From NCBI RefSeq assembly GCF_001458355.1, contig NZ_CYSA01000019.1:62001-126000 (forward strand): a DNA stretch of 64,000 nucleotides. Direction: 5' to 3'. Numbering within the stretch: the first letter of the stretch is position 1; the number at the start of each line of letters is the position of its first letter. A program made the position numbers and the translations under genes. Shown here one piece after another: positions 54,564 to 64,000 of this stretch. The DNA is from Thalassovita gelatinovora (GTDB lineage Bacteria > Pseudomonadota > Alphaproteobacteria > Rhodobacterales > Rhodobacteraceae). The notes under the pieces were generated by a model, which saw only the letters and a program-made list of their open reading frames with translations, had not been told where the DNA came from and ran no database searches.

Positions 54564-55290
54564 CCGGATCAAACCCCGCTTCACGCATCAAGGCATTCGA
54601 TGCTGTTTCAACCTCGTCTTCCAAACGCGCCATGAATTCCTTACGCGGCAATCCGTGCGGAATGCGTGGTAAAAATTCGACCACTGCCAGTCCCGGCTTG
54701 CGGTAAATCCCGGTGCGTTTCCAGAACACGCCCACATTGGTGGCCGTCGGCACACAATCTTGGCCCAATTCGTCGGACAACACCGCCGTACCGACCTTGT
54801 AAGGCTTGCGATCCCCTGCCGCGACCCGGGTACCCTGCGGATAGATCACCAGTTGACCGGGAATTTGTGTTCCCTTGGCGACATCGGCAACCATCTTCTT
54901 GATCGCCAAACCACGCTTGCCGCGATCCACCGGAACACAACCAATGCGATAGGCGTATTGGCCAATGATCGGTGCCCACAGCAATTCCCGCTTCATGATG
55001 AATTTCGCTGCTGGCAGGGCGTGGAAAATCAGCAAAATATCAAAAAAAGACTGATGCTTGGCCGCAATCATGACTTCGTCAGTCGGCACCTCCCCACGAA
55101 TTTCACCGCGCAATCCGATCATCCAGCGGGCCGTCCACAGAACCCAGCGGCAATAGGCTTTACAGGTGAAAAAAGCGCCTTTCCGGCTGAACACGGCCCA
55201 AGGAAAGAAAACGATGCCCATGATCCCCATCATTACATACATCTGGCCGACAAAGATCAGACTGCGGAACCAGCGCCAAGCATAGGCCAT
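54550..55290 (-). CDS. plsC: 1-acyl-sn-glycerol-3-phosphate acyltransferase
   Basis: 246 residues: N-terminal membrane segments, catalytic AAKHQSFFDILLIF (H-x4-D), VPVDRGKRG and YPQGTRVAAG (the EGTR motif with Q for E). It acylates lysophosphatidate to phosphatidate. ATG 55290 shares one base with the ftsX stop (TAATG), so translation is coupled. Placement after ftsEX is common in alphaproteobacteria. Confidence 0.9.
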   Translation of the reverse strand: MAYAWRWFRSLIFVGQMYVMMGIMGIVFFPWAVFSRKGAFFTCKAYCRWVLWTARWMIGLRGEIRGEVPTDEVMIAAKHQSFFDILLIFHALPAAKFIMKRELLWAPIIGQYAYRIGCVPVDRGKRGLAIKKMVADVAKGTQIPGQLVIYPQGTRVAAGDRKPYKVGTAVLSDELGQDCVPTATNVGVFWKRTGIYRKPGLAVVEFLPRIPHGLPRKEFMARLEDEVETASNALMREAGFDPDGMD

Positions 55291-56192
55291 TAGGGCAGTT
55301 CCTTCAATTTGCGGCGGGCGGCGGCGCGGGTAGCAGCAAAAGCGACAATGCCACCGACCATCGGGATCAGCAGCGGCCAGAGCCAATGCGCCCCGTGGAA
55401 CCCAAGGCCGGTCAGAAACCCGCCCTCATCCTGAGCTGCAGGCAACAAGGCAATGGCGACAACGCCAGCCACCATGCCAATCGCGGCCCCGGAGAACCCG
55501 CGCAAGGTGAAGCGGCGCACAAAAGCCCCGGCAATATAGCTGTCTTGCGCCCCGACCAACCGCAGCACCGAAATCACTTGGGTATTGGCGGCTAGGGCCG
55601 ACTGCGCCGCCAGCGTAATCATCGCCGCCATCGCACCGCCAATCAGCAGGAAAGCGGTCCAGCCCAACAACCGCAGCCGCGACGCGGCCCGGACCAGCGG
55701 TTTACGCCAGCGGGTATGATCGTCCAGAACCGCGCCGGGCACTTCCGCAGCCAGCCGCAACCGCAGGCCGGTGGCGTCATAGCCCTGAACGGATTCATTG
55801 ATTGCGATAAGTTGGGGGATGGGCAAGGTATCCAGCGGCAGATCCGGACCGAAAAACGGTTCCAGCAAGGTGCGCTGTTCATCGTCGTTCAACGCGTGGG
55901 CGGTGGCCACGCCGGGCGTCGTTTCCAACACCCGCAAAGCGGCGGCGATCTGGGCATCCATCTGGTCGGCCGGGGCCGAAATCCGCAAAGTCGAACTGCG
56001 GGCCAATTCATTGCTCCAGCGATCCGCCAACCGTCCAGCAGCCAATGACAGCGCCAGCGCGAACACCGCCAAGAACCCCATCGCGGCAGCGCTGAATATG
56101 GTCAGGTTCGCGGTAAACCCAGTCGGCGGCACCACTCGGTCGGCTTGGGCATCACCTACAAAAAACGCGGAACAACGGGACAGCAATTTCAT
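55290..56192 (-). CDS. ftsX: Cell division protein FtsX
   Basis: 300 residues: one membrane helix near 30-52, a periplasmic domain (about 55-175) and three C-terminal helices (around 180, 230, 270), the FtsX layout. With FtsE it forms an ABC-type complex that signals to murein hydrolases during division. ATGA overlap with ftsE. The FtsX domain here is relatively low in conservation, as usual for alphaproteobacteria. Confidence 0.87.
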   Translation of the reverse strand: MKLLSRCSAFFVGDAQADRVVPPTGFTANLTIFSAAAMGFLAVFALALSLAAGRLADRWSNELARSSTLRISAPADQMDAQIAAALRVLETTPGVATAHALNDDEQRTLLEPFFGPDLPLDTLPIPQLIAINESVQGYDATGLRLRLAAEVPGAVLDDHTRWRKPLVRAASRLRLLGWTAFLLIGGAMAAMITLAAQSALAANTQVISVLRLVGAQDSYIAGAFVRRFTLRGFSGAAIGMVAGVVAIALLPAAQDEGGFLTGLGFHGAHWLWPLLIPMVGGIVAFAATRAAARRKLKELP

Positions 56193-56866
56193 AGATCCGC
56201 CCCCGCCAATTGCACCCGTCGGTTGGCGATCCGCAGCACCCGTGCCTGCACCTGGCTTTTGGCGGCGCGGATCAGGTTCAAATCATGGGTGGCGATCAGA
56301 ATGGTTTTGCCCATCCGGTTCAGTTCGATCAGCAATTGCAGCAGGCGTTGTGACATTTCCCAATCGACATTGCCAGTCGGTTCATCCGCCAGCACCACAT
56401 CGGGGGACATGATCACCGCACGGGCCAGTGCCGCGCGCTGCCTTTCTCCCCCCGATAATTCCGGAGGCAACGCCTCGGCCCGGGATTTCAATCCGACCCA
56501 GCTCACCAGTTCCTTCAGATTGGCCAGTTCGTCCAAGCTGTCGCGCCCCGAGACAGACAGAGGCAATGCAATGTTTTCATGCACCGGCAAGTGATCGAGA
56601 AACTGGCAATCCTGATGGACCACTCCGATCCTGCGACGATTGAGCGCGATATCGTCGCGGTCCATTAACCGGACGTCGTGATTGAACAGCCGGACATGCC
56701 CGGCTGTGGGCAGCAATGCGCCATAACAAAGCTTCATGAACGTAGTCTTGCCTGCGCCGGACGGGCCGGTCAGGAAATGAAACGACCCGGGCGCCAATTT
56801 GACCGAGATTTCACTCAACAACTCGCCGCCACCATAACTATAGGCTACGTTTTCTAATTCGATCAC
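56189..56866 (-). CDS. ftsE: Cell division ATP-binding protein FtsE
   Basis: 225 residues, ABC ATPase: VIELENVAYSYGGGE at the start, Walker A GPSGAGKTT, Q-loop VVHQDCQFL, signature LSGGERQRAALARA, Walker B VVLADEPTGNVD and the H-loop ATHDLNLI. Start GTG 56866 is chosen because AAGGGGG precedes it and homologues begin VI-x-x-E-N-V; the open frame upstream overlaps the divergent zinc-ribbon gene and is not coding. Operon ftsE-ftsX-plsC. Confidence 0.93.
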   Translation of the reverse strand: MIELENVAYSYGGGELLSEISVKLAPGSFHFLTGPSGAGKTTFMKLCYGALLPTAGHVRLFNHDVRLMDRDDIALNRRRIGVVHQDCQFLDHLPVHENIALPLSVSGRDSLDELANLKELVSWVGLKSRAEALPPELSGGERQRAALARAVIMSPDVVLADEPTGNVDWEMSQRLLQLLIELNRMGKTILIATHDLNLIRAAKSQVQARVLRIANRRVQLAGADL

Positions 56867-57021
56867 CGCCGCCCCCTTTGAAAGCTGTCTTTTTCTGCAC
56901 GAGGTGCAGCGCAGATGCAATGCAGCAAAGCTCTGTTTACCTTTACGCTTTTCGAACTCGGTGATCCGCCATATAGTCGGCGAAGACAGGGGTTCCCGTA
57001 GAACGGGAAAAAGGGGGCGAA

Positions 57022-57840
57022 ATGCGGTTAACTTGCCCGAATTGCGGCGCGCAGTATGAAGTGCCTGATGGCGTGGTTCCACAGGCCGGTCGTGACGTGC
57101 AATGTTCCAATTGCGGTCAAACCTGGTTCCAGCATCACCCCGATGACGCCGCCGCATCCCCGGACGCGTTGGAAATGGAACAAGAGGCTTTGCCAGAAGC
57201 CGGACTGACACCGGAACCCGCCCCAGAAACCAAATCACCTCAACGGCGTCAACTTGATCCGTCGATTGCAGAAGTGCTGAAGGCCGAAGCAGAGCGCGAA
57301 GCCCTGGCGCGCGAAGCCGAACGCAGCACAGGATTGGAAAGCCAGCCTGAACTGGGGCTTAGAGAACCCGAAGATGAAGCATCCCGCCGATCGCGCGAAG
57401 CGCAGGCACGGATGGCGCGGATGCGTGGGGCGTCAGAAGAAGAACAGGAACCAGAACCAGACATCATGGCCGAAGACGCGCCGTCTTCGCGCCGCGACCT
57501 GCTGCCCGATATCGATGAAATCAATTCTTCTCTGCGCGCCGCTTCGGACCGTCGCCCGGCCGAAGCGGATGACCACGCCGCCCCCGGCATGCCAACAGAT
57601 GTCGAAACGCAACCGCGTCGCAGCGGGTTCCGCCGTGGCTTCGTGCTGGCCATTGCGGTGGCAGCGGCGTTTTGGACGGTTTATCTTTATTCCGTCCCGA
57701 TCAGCACCAAAGTTCCGGCGTTGCAGCCGGTTCTGACATCTTATGTCACCGTCATCGATCAGGCACGTGGGGTGCTGGACGCACAAATCCAAGCTTTGCT
57801 GGTCAAACTGGATGCTCTTAGTTCCGAAGCCGCCAGCTGA
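57022..57840 (+). CDS. Zinc-ribbon (MJ0042-type) membrane protein
   Basis: 272 residues: N-terminal zinc ribbon MRLTCPNCGAQYEVPDG with the second pair CSNCGQTW, a long acidic, charged middle (about 40-200) and one membrane helix near GFVLAIAVAAAFWTVYLYSVP with a short outer tail. Such zinc_ribbon_5 proteins are common and unassigned in alphaproteobacteria. It is divergent from ftsE across 155 bases, suggesting a shared promoter region and possibly a cell-envelope role. Confidence 0.75.
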   Translation: MRLTCPNCGAQYEVPDGVVPQAGRDVQCSNCGQTWFQHHPDDAAASPDALEMEQEALPEAGLTPEPAPETKSPQRRQLDPSIAEVLKAEAEREALAREAERSTGLESQPELGLREPEDEASRRSREAQARMARMRGASEEEQEPEPDIMAEDAPSSRRDLLPDIDEINSSLRAASDRRPAEADDHAAPGMPTDVETQPRRSGFRRGFVLAIAVAAAFWTVYLYSVPISTKVPALQPVLTSYVTVIDQARGVLDAQIQALLVKLDALSSEAAS

Positions 57841-57854
57841 GCATCAGCACCGCA

Positions 57855-58640
57855 TTAAAGCGCTGCGAACAGGGTCGACAGCCGGTCGGCTTCGTCACTG
57901 GTGCCGAACGGCGTGTTGATCAGGTACAGGCCCGACCCGATCATCCGATGGCCGGGCCTTGCCGGGCCAAACTGCACCTCATGACGTAAAACGCCGGGCA
58001 GATCCTTGGCCTCCAGCGCCTGCAACATCGGCTGGTGCGCCCCGCTGGTCAGGATTGGATACCACAATGCCACGACCCCGACATTCCATTTACGGTGCAG
58101 TTTGGCGACAAAACCGGGCAGCATGTCGTAATCGCTTTTCAGCTCGTAGCTGGGATCGATCAGCACCAGACCACGACGCGGTTCGGGCGGGGTTGCGGCC
58201 AGAAGCATCTCGAACCCGTCTTGCTTCAGGCAGCGCGCGCCGGTGCCGTTCATGGTCCGATCCAGCGCTTCGAATTCACGCGGATGCAGTTCGGCCAGCG
58301 TCATCCGATCCTGTGGGCGCAGCAATTGCGCCGCCAGTACAGGCGATCCGGGATAGCTGCGGCCCCCGTATTGTGCCCGGACCTGCGTCAGCGCGGCCAT
58401 GTAGGGATGATCTTGGGAAAACCAGCCCAGCGCCTCGACCGCATCGATACCTGCCGACGCTTCGCCGGTTTTGACCGCCTCGGCCGCATCCAGTGCATAA
58501 AGCCCGCGTCCGGCATGAGTTTCGAAATAGCTCAACGGTTTGTCCTTGACCGTCATATAGCTCAGCATTCGGGCCAGCAGTGCATGTTTCTGCACATCCG
58601 CCAAGTTTCCTGCATGATAAATATGTTGATATGACAGCAT
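57855..58640 (-). CDS. rlmJ: 23S rRNA (adenine-2030-N6)-methyltransferase
   Basis: 261 residues: MLSYQHIYHAGNLADVQKHALL is the RlmJ signature, followed by YFETHAGRGLYALDA and the catalytic LIDPSYELKSDYD (an N6-adenine DPPY/DPSY motif). It methylates A2030 of 23S rRNA. ATG 58640 is fixed by homology and an AAGG upstream; the open frame extends far upstream but is not coding. It is divergent from mreB. Confidence 0.92.
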   Translation of the reverse strand: MLSYQHIYHAGNLADVQKHALLARMLSYMTVKDKPLSYFETHAGRGLYALDAAEAVKTGEASAGIDAVEALGWFSQDHPYMAALTQVRAQYGGRSYPGSPVLAAQLLRPQDRMTLAELHPREFEALDRTMNGTGARCLKQDGFEMLLAATPPEPRRGLVLIDPSYELKSDYDMLPGFVAKLHRKWNVGVVALWYPILTSGAHQPMLQALEAKDLPGVLRHEVQFGPARPGHRMIGSGLYLINTPFGTSDEADRLSTLFAAL

Positions 58641-58783
58641 GTCCGCGCCTTCTTTTATCTGCTGATACGGTGTCAGGTCAGGCCATGGCAATCGGCCTTT
58701 GCCCGCTTTCCGGGCAGGCTGGGCGAAAAGACGCTGATTTACACCGGATCGGCCCTTTTCCATTGTGCCACCTGCCCCTATAA

Positions 58784-59899
<1,116 letters not shown>

Positions 59900-59931
59900 G
59901 CGACCCACCTTTTGCTGAAAAAGGGGTATCC

Positions 59932-60840
59932 GTGGCGAAAGACAGATCACAGGGCGAAGACTATCTGGGGCCCCTGAAGCGGTTGCTGACGGGGGTGATC
60001 GTCCTCTGCCTGATCGGAATTTTTCTGGTGTGGCGGATCGACAGCCCGCGGGTGGAACGGTTCCGGGCCCAAGTGGTCGACAAGGTGGTGCCCAGTTTCG
60101 ATTGGGCCATGGCACCAGTCACCGGAACGGTGAACCTGATCCACGATTTCCAATCCTATCAACGCATCGTCGACCAGAACCGCGAATTACGCCGCGAATT
60201 GCAGCAGATGAAGGCTTGGAAAGAAGCCGCGTTGCAGCTGGAACAGGAAAACGCGCGCCTGCTGGATCTGAACAAGGTCCGGCTGGATCCGCGCCTGACC
60301 TATGTCACCGGCGTGGTGTTGGCCGATAGCGGATCACCATTCCGGCAATCGGTATTGCTGAACGTAGGTGCCCGTGACGGGATCGTCGATGGCTGGGCGA
60401 CGATGGACGGAATCGGGTTGGTCGGACGGATTTCTGGCGTCGGCAAGAATACCTCGCGGGTGATCCTGCTGACCGATACGTCCAGCCGGATTCCGGTGAT
60501 GATTCAGCCCTCGGATCAACACGCGATGATTGCCGGGGACAATACTGCCGCGCCGCCGATCACATTTCTGGAAGACCCGGATCTGGTTCGACCGGGCGAC
60601 CGGGTGGTTTCATCGGGCGATGGCGGGGTATTTCCCGCGGGTCTGCTGGTCGGACAGGTGGCACAGGATCCCGGCGGCCGAATGCGGGTGCGCCTGTCGG
60701 CCGATTACGAACGGCTGGAATTTTTGCGGGTGCTGCGCAATCCGGGAACCGAAGCGATTACTGATGCCGGTGCATTGATCGTCCCGGATGGGGTACCTCT
60801 CGCCACCGCCGACCCGGCAAAGGACGCAATCAATGAATAA
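59932..60840 (+). CDS. mreC: Rod-shape-determining protein MreC
   Basis: 302 residues starting at GTG 59932 behind AAAAAGGGG. An N-terminal membrane anchor (LLTGVIVLCLIGIFLVWRI), a coiled coil (about 75-110, ELRRELQQMKAWKEAALQLEQENARL) and the beta-rich periplasmic domain (SPFRQSVLLNVGARDGIVDGW, GDRVVSSGDGGVFPAGLLVG). It links MreB/D to PBP2. Overlaps mreD by eight bases. Confidence 0.95.
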   Translation: MAKDRSQGEDYLGPLKRLLTGVIVLCLIGIFLVWRIDSPRVERFRAQVVDKVVPSFDWAMAPVTGTVNLIHDFQSYQRIVDQNRELRRELQQMKAWKEAALQLEQENARLLDLNKVRLDPRLTYVTGVVLADSGSPFRQSVLLNVGARDGIVDGWATMDGIGLVGRISGVGKNTSRVILLTDTSSRIPVMIQPSDQHAMIAGDNTAAPPITFLEDPDLVRPGDRVVSSGDGGVFPAGLLVGQVAQDPGGRMRVRLSADYERLEFLRVLRNPGTEAITDAGALIVPDGVPLATADPAKDAINE

Positions 60841-61372
60841 CGCGCTGCTATCCCGACGCTGGACGATGCAGCTTGCCTTTGTTGCACTGTCGCTGGCCAT
60901 TGTGTTTTTTCAGCTCCTGCCGCTGGAAACGGTGCCGCGGCGCTGGACCGGTCCCGATCTTCTGATCCTGATCACCTTTGTCTGGGCCGTGCGCCGCCCC
61001 GACTACGTTCCGGCAATTCTGGTCGCGGTTGTCTTCCTGTTGGGCGATCTGCTGTTTCAGCGCCCGCCGGGATTGCTGGCGGCGCTGACCGTGCTGGCGT
61101 GCGAAGCGCTCAAGCGGCGTTCGCGCAGCCTGCGCGACCAGACTTTTCCTGTGGAATGGTTGATTGTATCCGGTGCGCTGCTTCTGGTCATGCTTGGCAA
61201 TCGGCTGGTGCTGGCGATCCTGTTGATCCCGCAGGCCCCGGTCGGGTTGACCCTGATCCAGTTGATCATGACCATACTGACCTATCCCTTGATCGCGGCG
61301 CTGTCGCATTTCTTGTTCGGGGTGCGCCCCATCGCGGCCAATGACGCCGAAGCGCTGAGGCACGGGTCATGA
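60833..61372 (+). CDS. mreD: Rod-shape-determining protein MreD
   Basis: 179 residues with five to six membrane helices: MQLAFVALSLAIVFFQLLPLE, WTGPDLLILITFVWAVRRPDYVP, and FLLGDLLFQRPPGLLAAL, the conserved MreD segments. Inner-membrane elongasome component. It overlaps mreC (eight bases) and mrdA (four bases). Confidence 0.9.
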   Translation: MNNALLSRRWTMQLAFVALSLAIVFFQLLPLETVPRRWTGPDLLILITFVWAVRRPDYVPAILVAVVFLLGDLLFQRPPGLLAALTVLACEALKRRSRSLRDQTFPVEWLIVSGALLLVMLGNRLVLAILLIPQAPVGLTLIQLIMTILTYPLIAALSHFLFGVRPIAANDAEALRHGS

Positions 61373-63312
61373 GACGCTCACCCCGCGAAAGCGTCGACAG
61401 TGCGCGCAAGGTCTCCCGCCGTGCCCTTTTGTTGGGTGGGGCGCAGATCGGCTTTGGTGGTCTTCTGGCGCTGAGGATGCGCTATATGCAGGTCGATCAG
61501 GCCGATGAATTCCGTCTTCTGGCCGAAGAAAACCGGATCAATATCCGCCTGATTCCGCCCGCACGCGGCGAAGTGTTCGACCGCCACGGCATGGTCATCG
61601 CCAAGAACGAACCAAGCTACCGGATCACCATCGTGCGCGAAGACGCAGGTGACGTGGATGACGTCATCCGCCGACTATCGGCACTGGTCGAACTGGACGA
61701 AGAAGAACTGAACCGCGCCTTGGCCGAAATGAAACGCAGCGCACCGTTTTTGCCGGTAACGGTTGCCGACCGGGTCAGTTGGGAAGCCATCAGCCGGGTC
61801 GCGGTCAATGCGCCCGCCTTGCCCGGGATAACCCCCGAAGTCGGATTGTCGCGCCAATATCCACTGGGTCCTGATTTTGCCCATGTGACGGGCTATGTCG
61901 GGCCGGTATCCGATTACGACCTCAGCAAGATCGAAGACCCCGACCAATTGTTGCGCATTCCACGTTTCCAGATCGGTAAAGTCGGGCTTGAAGCTAAACT
62001 GGAAGAGCAACTGCGCGGCAAGGCCGGGGCGAAACGGGTCGAAGTAAACGCGGTTGGCCGGGTGATGCGGGAACTGGACCGGCGCGAAGGTCAGGCCGGC
62101 GCAAACCTGCAACTGACCCTCGATCACCGGTTGCAGAACTATGTTCAGGCCCGACTAGGTCAGGAAAGCGCCGCCGCCGTGGTGTTGGATTGCAATACCG
62201 GCGACATTCTGGCCTGTGCCTCTGCCCCGACATTCGACCCGAACCTTTTCGTGCGCGGTATATCTGTGGCCGACTACAAGGGATTGACCGAAAACCCCTA
62301 TCGGCCGCTGGCCAACAAGACGGTGCAGGGGCTGTATCCGCCCGGGTCGACCTTCAAGATGGTCACAGCGCTTGCGGCGCTGGATGCAGGCGTGGTGACG
62401 CCCGATGAAACCGTGTACTGCCGCGGCCATATCGAGATTTCCAACCGGCGTTTCCATTGCTGGAAACGGGCCGGTCATGGCCATGTCGATCTGGAAACCT
62501 CGCTCAGAGAAAGCTGTGACGTCTATTATTATGATCTGGCCATGCGGGTGGGGATCGAAAATATCTCGGCCATGGCCGAACAGCTTGGACTGAGTCAGCG
62601 GTATGACATTCCAATGTCGGCTGTCGCCCGGGGCCGCGCTCCGACCAAAGCGTGGAAGAAGGAAACCTACGATCAGGATTGGGTGATCGGTGACACGGTC
62701 AACGCTTCGATCGGACAGGGCTATGTGCTGGCTTCTCCGCTGCAACTGGCAGTGATGAGCGCCCGGCTGGCCACCGGTCGTGCCGTCGAACCGCGGCTGA
62801 TCAAAACGATCGATGGCGTCGAGCAGCCGCATCGCGGTGGCGAAGCCTTGGCGGTGGACGAAGAATTGCTTAAACAGGTGCGCAAGGCGATGTTCGCGGT
62901 GTCAAACAACCGCCGAGGAACCGCCTATCGCAGCCGTATCATCGAAGATGCGTTTCGAATGGCAGGAAAAACCGGCACCAGCCAAGTGCGCAATATTACG
63001 ACCGCCGAGCGCGCCCGCGGGGTAACCAGCAACAAGGACTTGCCCTGGGAACGGCGCGACCATGCCCTGTTCGTCGACTTTGCCCCCTACAAGTCGCCTA
63101 AATACGCGGTGGCGGTGGTGGTTGAACACGGCGGTGGCGGATCGACCGTTGCCGCGCCGATCGCCCGTGACGTTACCTTGCAGGCGCTCTATGACGGTGA
63201 TCCGCCGCTCGAAGCCTATCCCGCCGCCGACCGATCCCGGATCAAAGCGCAGCAGGAAAGGCTGCGCCGGGAACGGCCCGACTTGCTCAGCACCGCCCGG
63301 TCGCGCGCATGA
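61369..63312 (+). CDS. mrdA: Penicillin-binding protein 2
   Basis: 647 residues, class B PBP. Membrane anchor near residues 18-36, pedestal domain with IPPARGEVFDRHG, and a transpeptidase domain with YPPGSTFK (nucleophile S327, K330), SCD in RESCDVYYYDL and AGKTGTSQV. It cross-links peptidoglycan for lateral wall growth with RodA. ATGA overlaps at both ends tie it to mreD and mrdB. Confidence 0.96.
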   Translation: MRRSPRESVDSARKVSRRALLLGGAQIGFGGLLALRMRYMQVDQADEFRLLAEENRINIRLIPPARGEVFDRHGMVIAKNEPSYRITIVREDAGDVDDVIRRLSALVELDEEELNRALAEMKRSAPFLPVTVADRVSWEAISRVAVNAPALPGITPEVGLSRQYPLGPDFAHVTGYVGPVSDYDLSKIEDPDQLLRIPRFQIGKVGLEAKLEEQLRGKAGAKRVEVNAVGRVMRELDRREGQAGANLQLTLDHRLQNYVQARLGQESAAAVVLDCNTGDILACASAPTFDPNLFVRGISVADYKGLTENPYRPLANKTVQGLYPPGSTFKMVTALAALDAGVVTPDETVYCRGHIEISNRRFHCWKRAGHGHVDLETSLRESCDVYYYDLAMRVGIENISAMAEQLGLSQRYDIPMSAVARGRAPTKAWKKETYDQDWVIGDTVNASIGQGYVLASPLQLAVMSARLATGRAVEPRLIKTIDGVEQPHRGGEALAVDEELLKQVRKAMFAVSNNRRGTAYRSRIIEDAFRMAGKTGTSQVRNITTAERARGVTSNKDLPWERRDHALFVDFAPYKSPKYAVAVVVEHGGGGSTVAAPIARDVTLQALYDGDPPLEAYPAADRSRIKAQQERLRRERPDLLSTARSRA

Positions 63313-64000
63313 GCTATCTTGAATATTCCGTAAAGACCGTCCCAGCGGGCCTGCGCAAGCTGCTTTATCTAAACTGGCCGCTGGCGCTGTTGCTGACCGC
63401 TGTGGCAGGGTTCGGGTTTCTGATGCTCTATTCGGTGGCAGGCGGGTCATTCACGCCTTGGGCCGCACCACAGATGAAACGGTTTGCCCTAGGGATGGTG
63501 GTCATGGTCATGGTCGGCATGGTACCGATCTGGTTCTGGCGCAACATGGCAGGGGTCGCCTATCTGGGGTCCCTGCTATTGCTGATATTTGTCGATCTAT
63601 TCGGCGCGGTTGGCATGGGGGCACAGCGCTGGATCGATCTGGGTTTTATGCGGCTGCAACCTTCGGAATTGTCCAAGATCACCTTGGTGATGCTGCTGGC
63701 GGCCTATTACGATTGGTTGCCCCTGAAACGGGTCTCTCGCCCGGTTTGGGTGATGATCCCGGTGTTCCTGATCCTGCTGCCCACCGCATTGGTGTTGAAA
63801 CAGCCCGATCTGGGAACCTCTTTGCTGCTGGTTTTTGCCGGTGCGGCGATGATGTTTTTTGCAGGTGTGCATTGGGGCTATTTCGCAGCCGTAATCGCCA
63901 TGGGGGTCGGGCTGATCACGGCCGTGTTCCAATCCCGGGGTACCGGTTGGCAAATGCTGAAGGATTACCAATATCGCAGGATCGATACCTTCCTTGATCC
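63309..64000 (+). CDS. mrdB: RodA, peptidoglycan glycosyltransferase of the elongasome (cut by window edge)
   Basis: The first 230 codons of a SEDS protein: MSYLEYSVKTVPAGLRKLLY, then membrane helices beginning WPLALLLTAVAGFGFLMLYS, GAVGMGAQRWIDLG (the conserved R-W-I motif), LQPSELSKI and LKQPDLGTSLLL with the catalytic Asp. RodA polymerises lipid II with PBP2. ATG 63309 overlaps the mrdA stop. The frame is open to base 64000; about 40 percent of the protein lies outside. Confidence 0.95.
   Translation, partial: MSYLEYSVKTVPAGLRKLLYLNWPLALLLTAVAGFGFLMLYSVAGGSFTPWAAPQMKRFALGMVVMVMVGMVPIWFWRNMAGVAYLGSLLLLIFVDLFGAVGMGAQRWIDLGFMRLQPSELSKITLVMLLAAYYDWLPLKRVSRPVWVMIPVFLILLPTALVLKQPDLGTSLLLVFAGAAMMFFAGVHWGYFAAVIAMGVGLITAVFQSRGTGWQMLKDYQYRRIDTFLD

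Overview
The window looks like ordinary chromosome of a marine alphaproteobacterium of the Rhodobacteraceae (roseobacter group). The evidence is: GC-rich coding with tightly overlapping genes; ethylmalonyl-CoA pathway genes (crotonyl-CoA carboxylase/reductase, ethylmalonyl-CoA mutase, a mesaconyl-CoA hydratase and a malyl-CoA thioesterase homologue); the alphaproteobacterial families TIGR02186 and NDUFS4-like complex I subunit; sdhCDAB and sucCDAB-lpd in alphaproteobacterial arrangement; and intergenic repeats of roseobacter type. No tRNA, rRNA, CRISPR, IS element or prophage is visible.

Layout. 1-6.9 kb: a catabolic island with a possible malonyl-CoA decarboxylase (edge), a YciI protein, a FAH-family hydrolase, a RutE-like nitroreductase, a TRAP transporter (DctPQM), an intradiol ring-cleaving dioxygenase and a GntR/FCD regulator, with AT-rich palindromes in front of the divergent genes. 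7-19 kb: housekeeping and small genes (NDUFS4-like, uvrB, an AT-rich HEPN-like singleton, a methyltransferase, a rhodanese, UspA, NfuA behind an Irr-type box, TsaB, RimI, TauE/SafE plus TIGR02186, an SDR and a RecD/Dda-like helicase). 19.3-26.5 kb: a shrunken LuxI-family gene beside ccr, a PlsB-like acyltransferase, ecm with a long inverted repeat in its leader, acylphosphatase, a GNAT and deoD. 26.5-31.9 kb: a LysR regulator, an SHMT-like PLP enzyme, a DUF1989 protein, an FAD dehydrogenase and small proteins.

32-52.5 kb is central carbon metabolism: the sdhCDAB operon with an FkbM methyltransferase between sdhA and sdhB; a four-gene operon joining mcl2 and mch with NnrU and DUF1737 genes; mdh; a TetR/DUF4345 divergent pair with three operator copies; and sucC-sucD-sucA-sucB-(glycosyltransferase)-lpd. 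The sdh and suc operons carry the same control element about 105-120 bp before the first gene: two TGTGATCACA palindromes exactly 21 bp apart.

52.5-64 kb: a CBS protein, a nitroreductase, a PPOX-family protein, plsC-ftsX-ftsE, a zinc-ribbon protein, rlmJ, and the rod-shape cluster mreB-mreC-mreD-mrdA-mrdB, which runs off the right end.

The most interesting signals are (1) the open but catalytically gutted LuxI homologue at a locus where roseobacters often keep a quorum-sensing pair, (2) the twin palindrome shared by sdh and suc, (3) the long dyad ahead of the B12-dependent mutase, (4) the unassigned ring-cleavage/TRAP cluster, and (5) the lone HEPN-like gene after uvrB. All functions are read from sequence alone; no database search was run.
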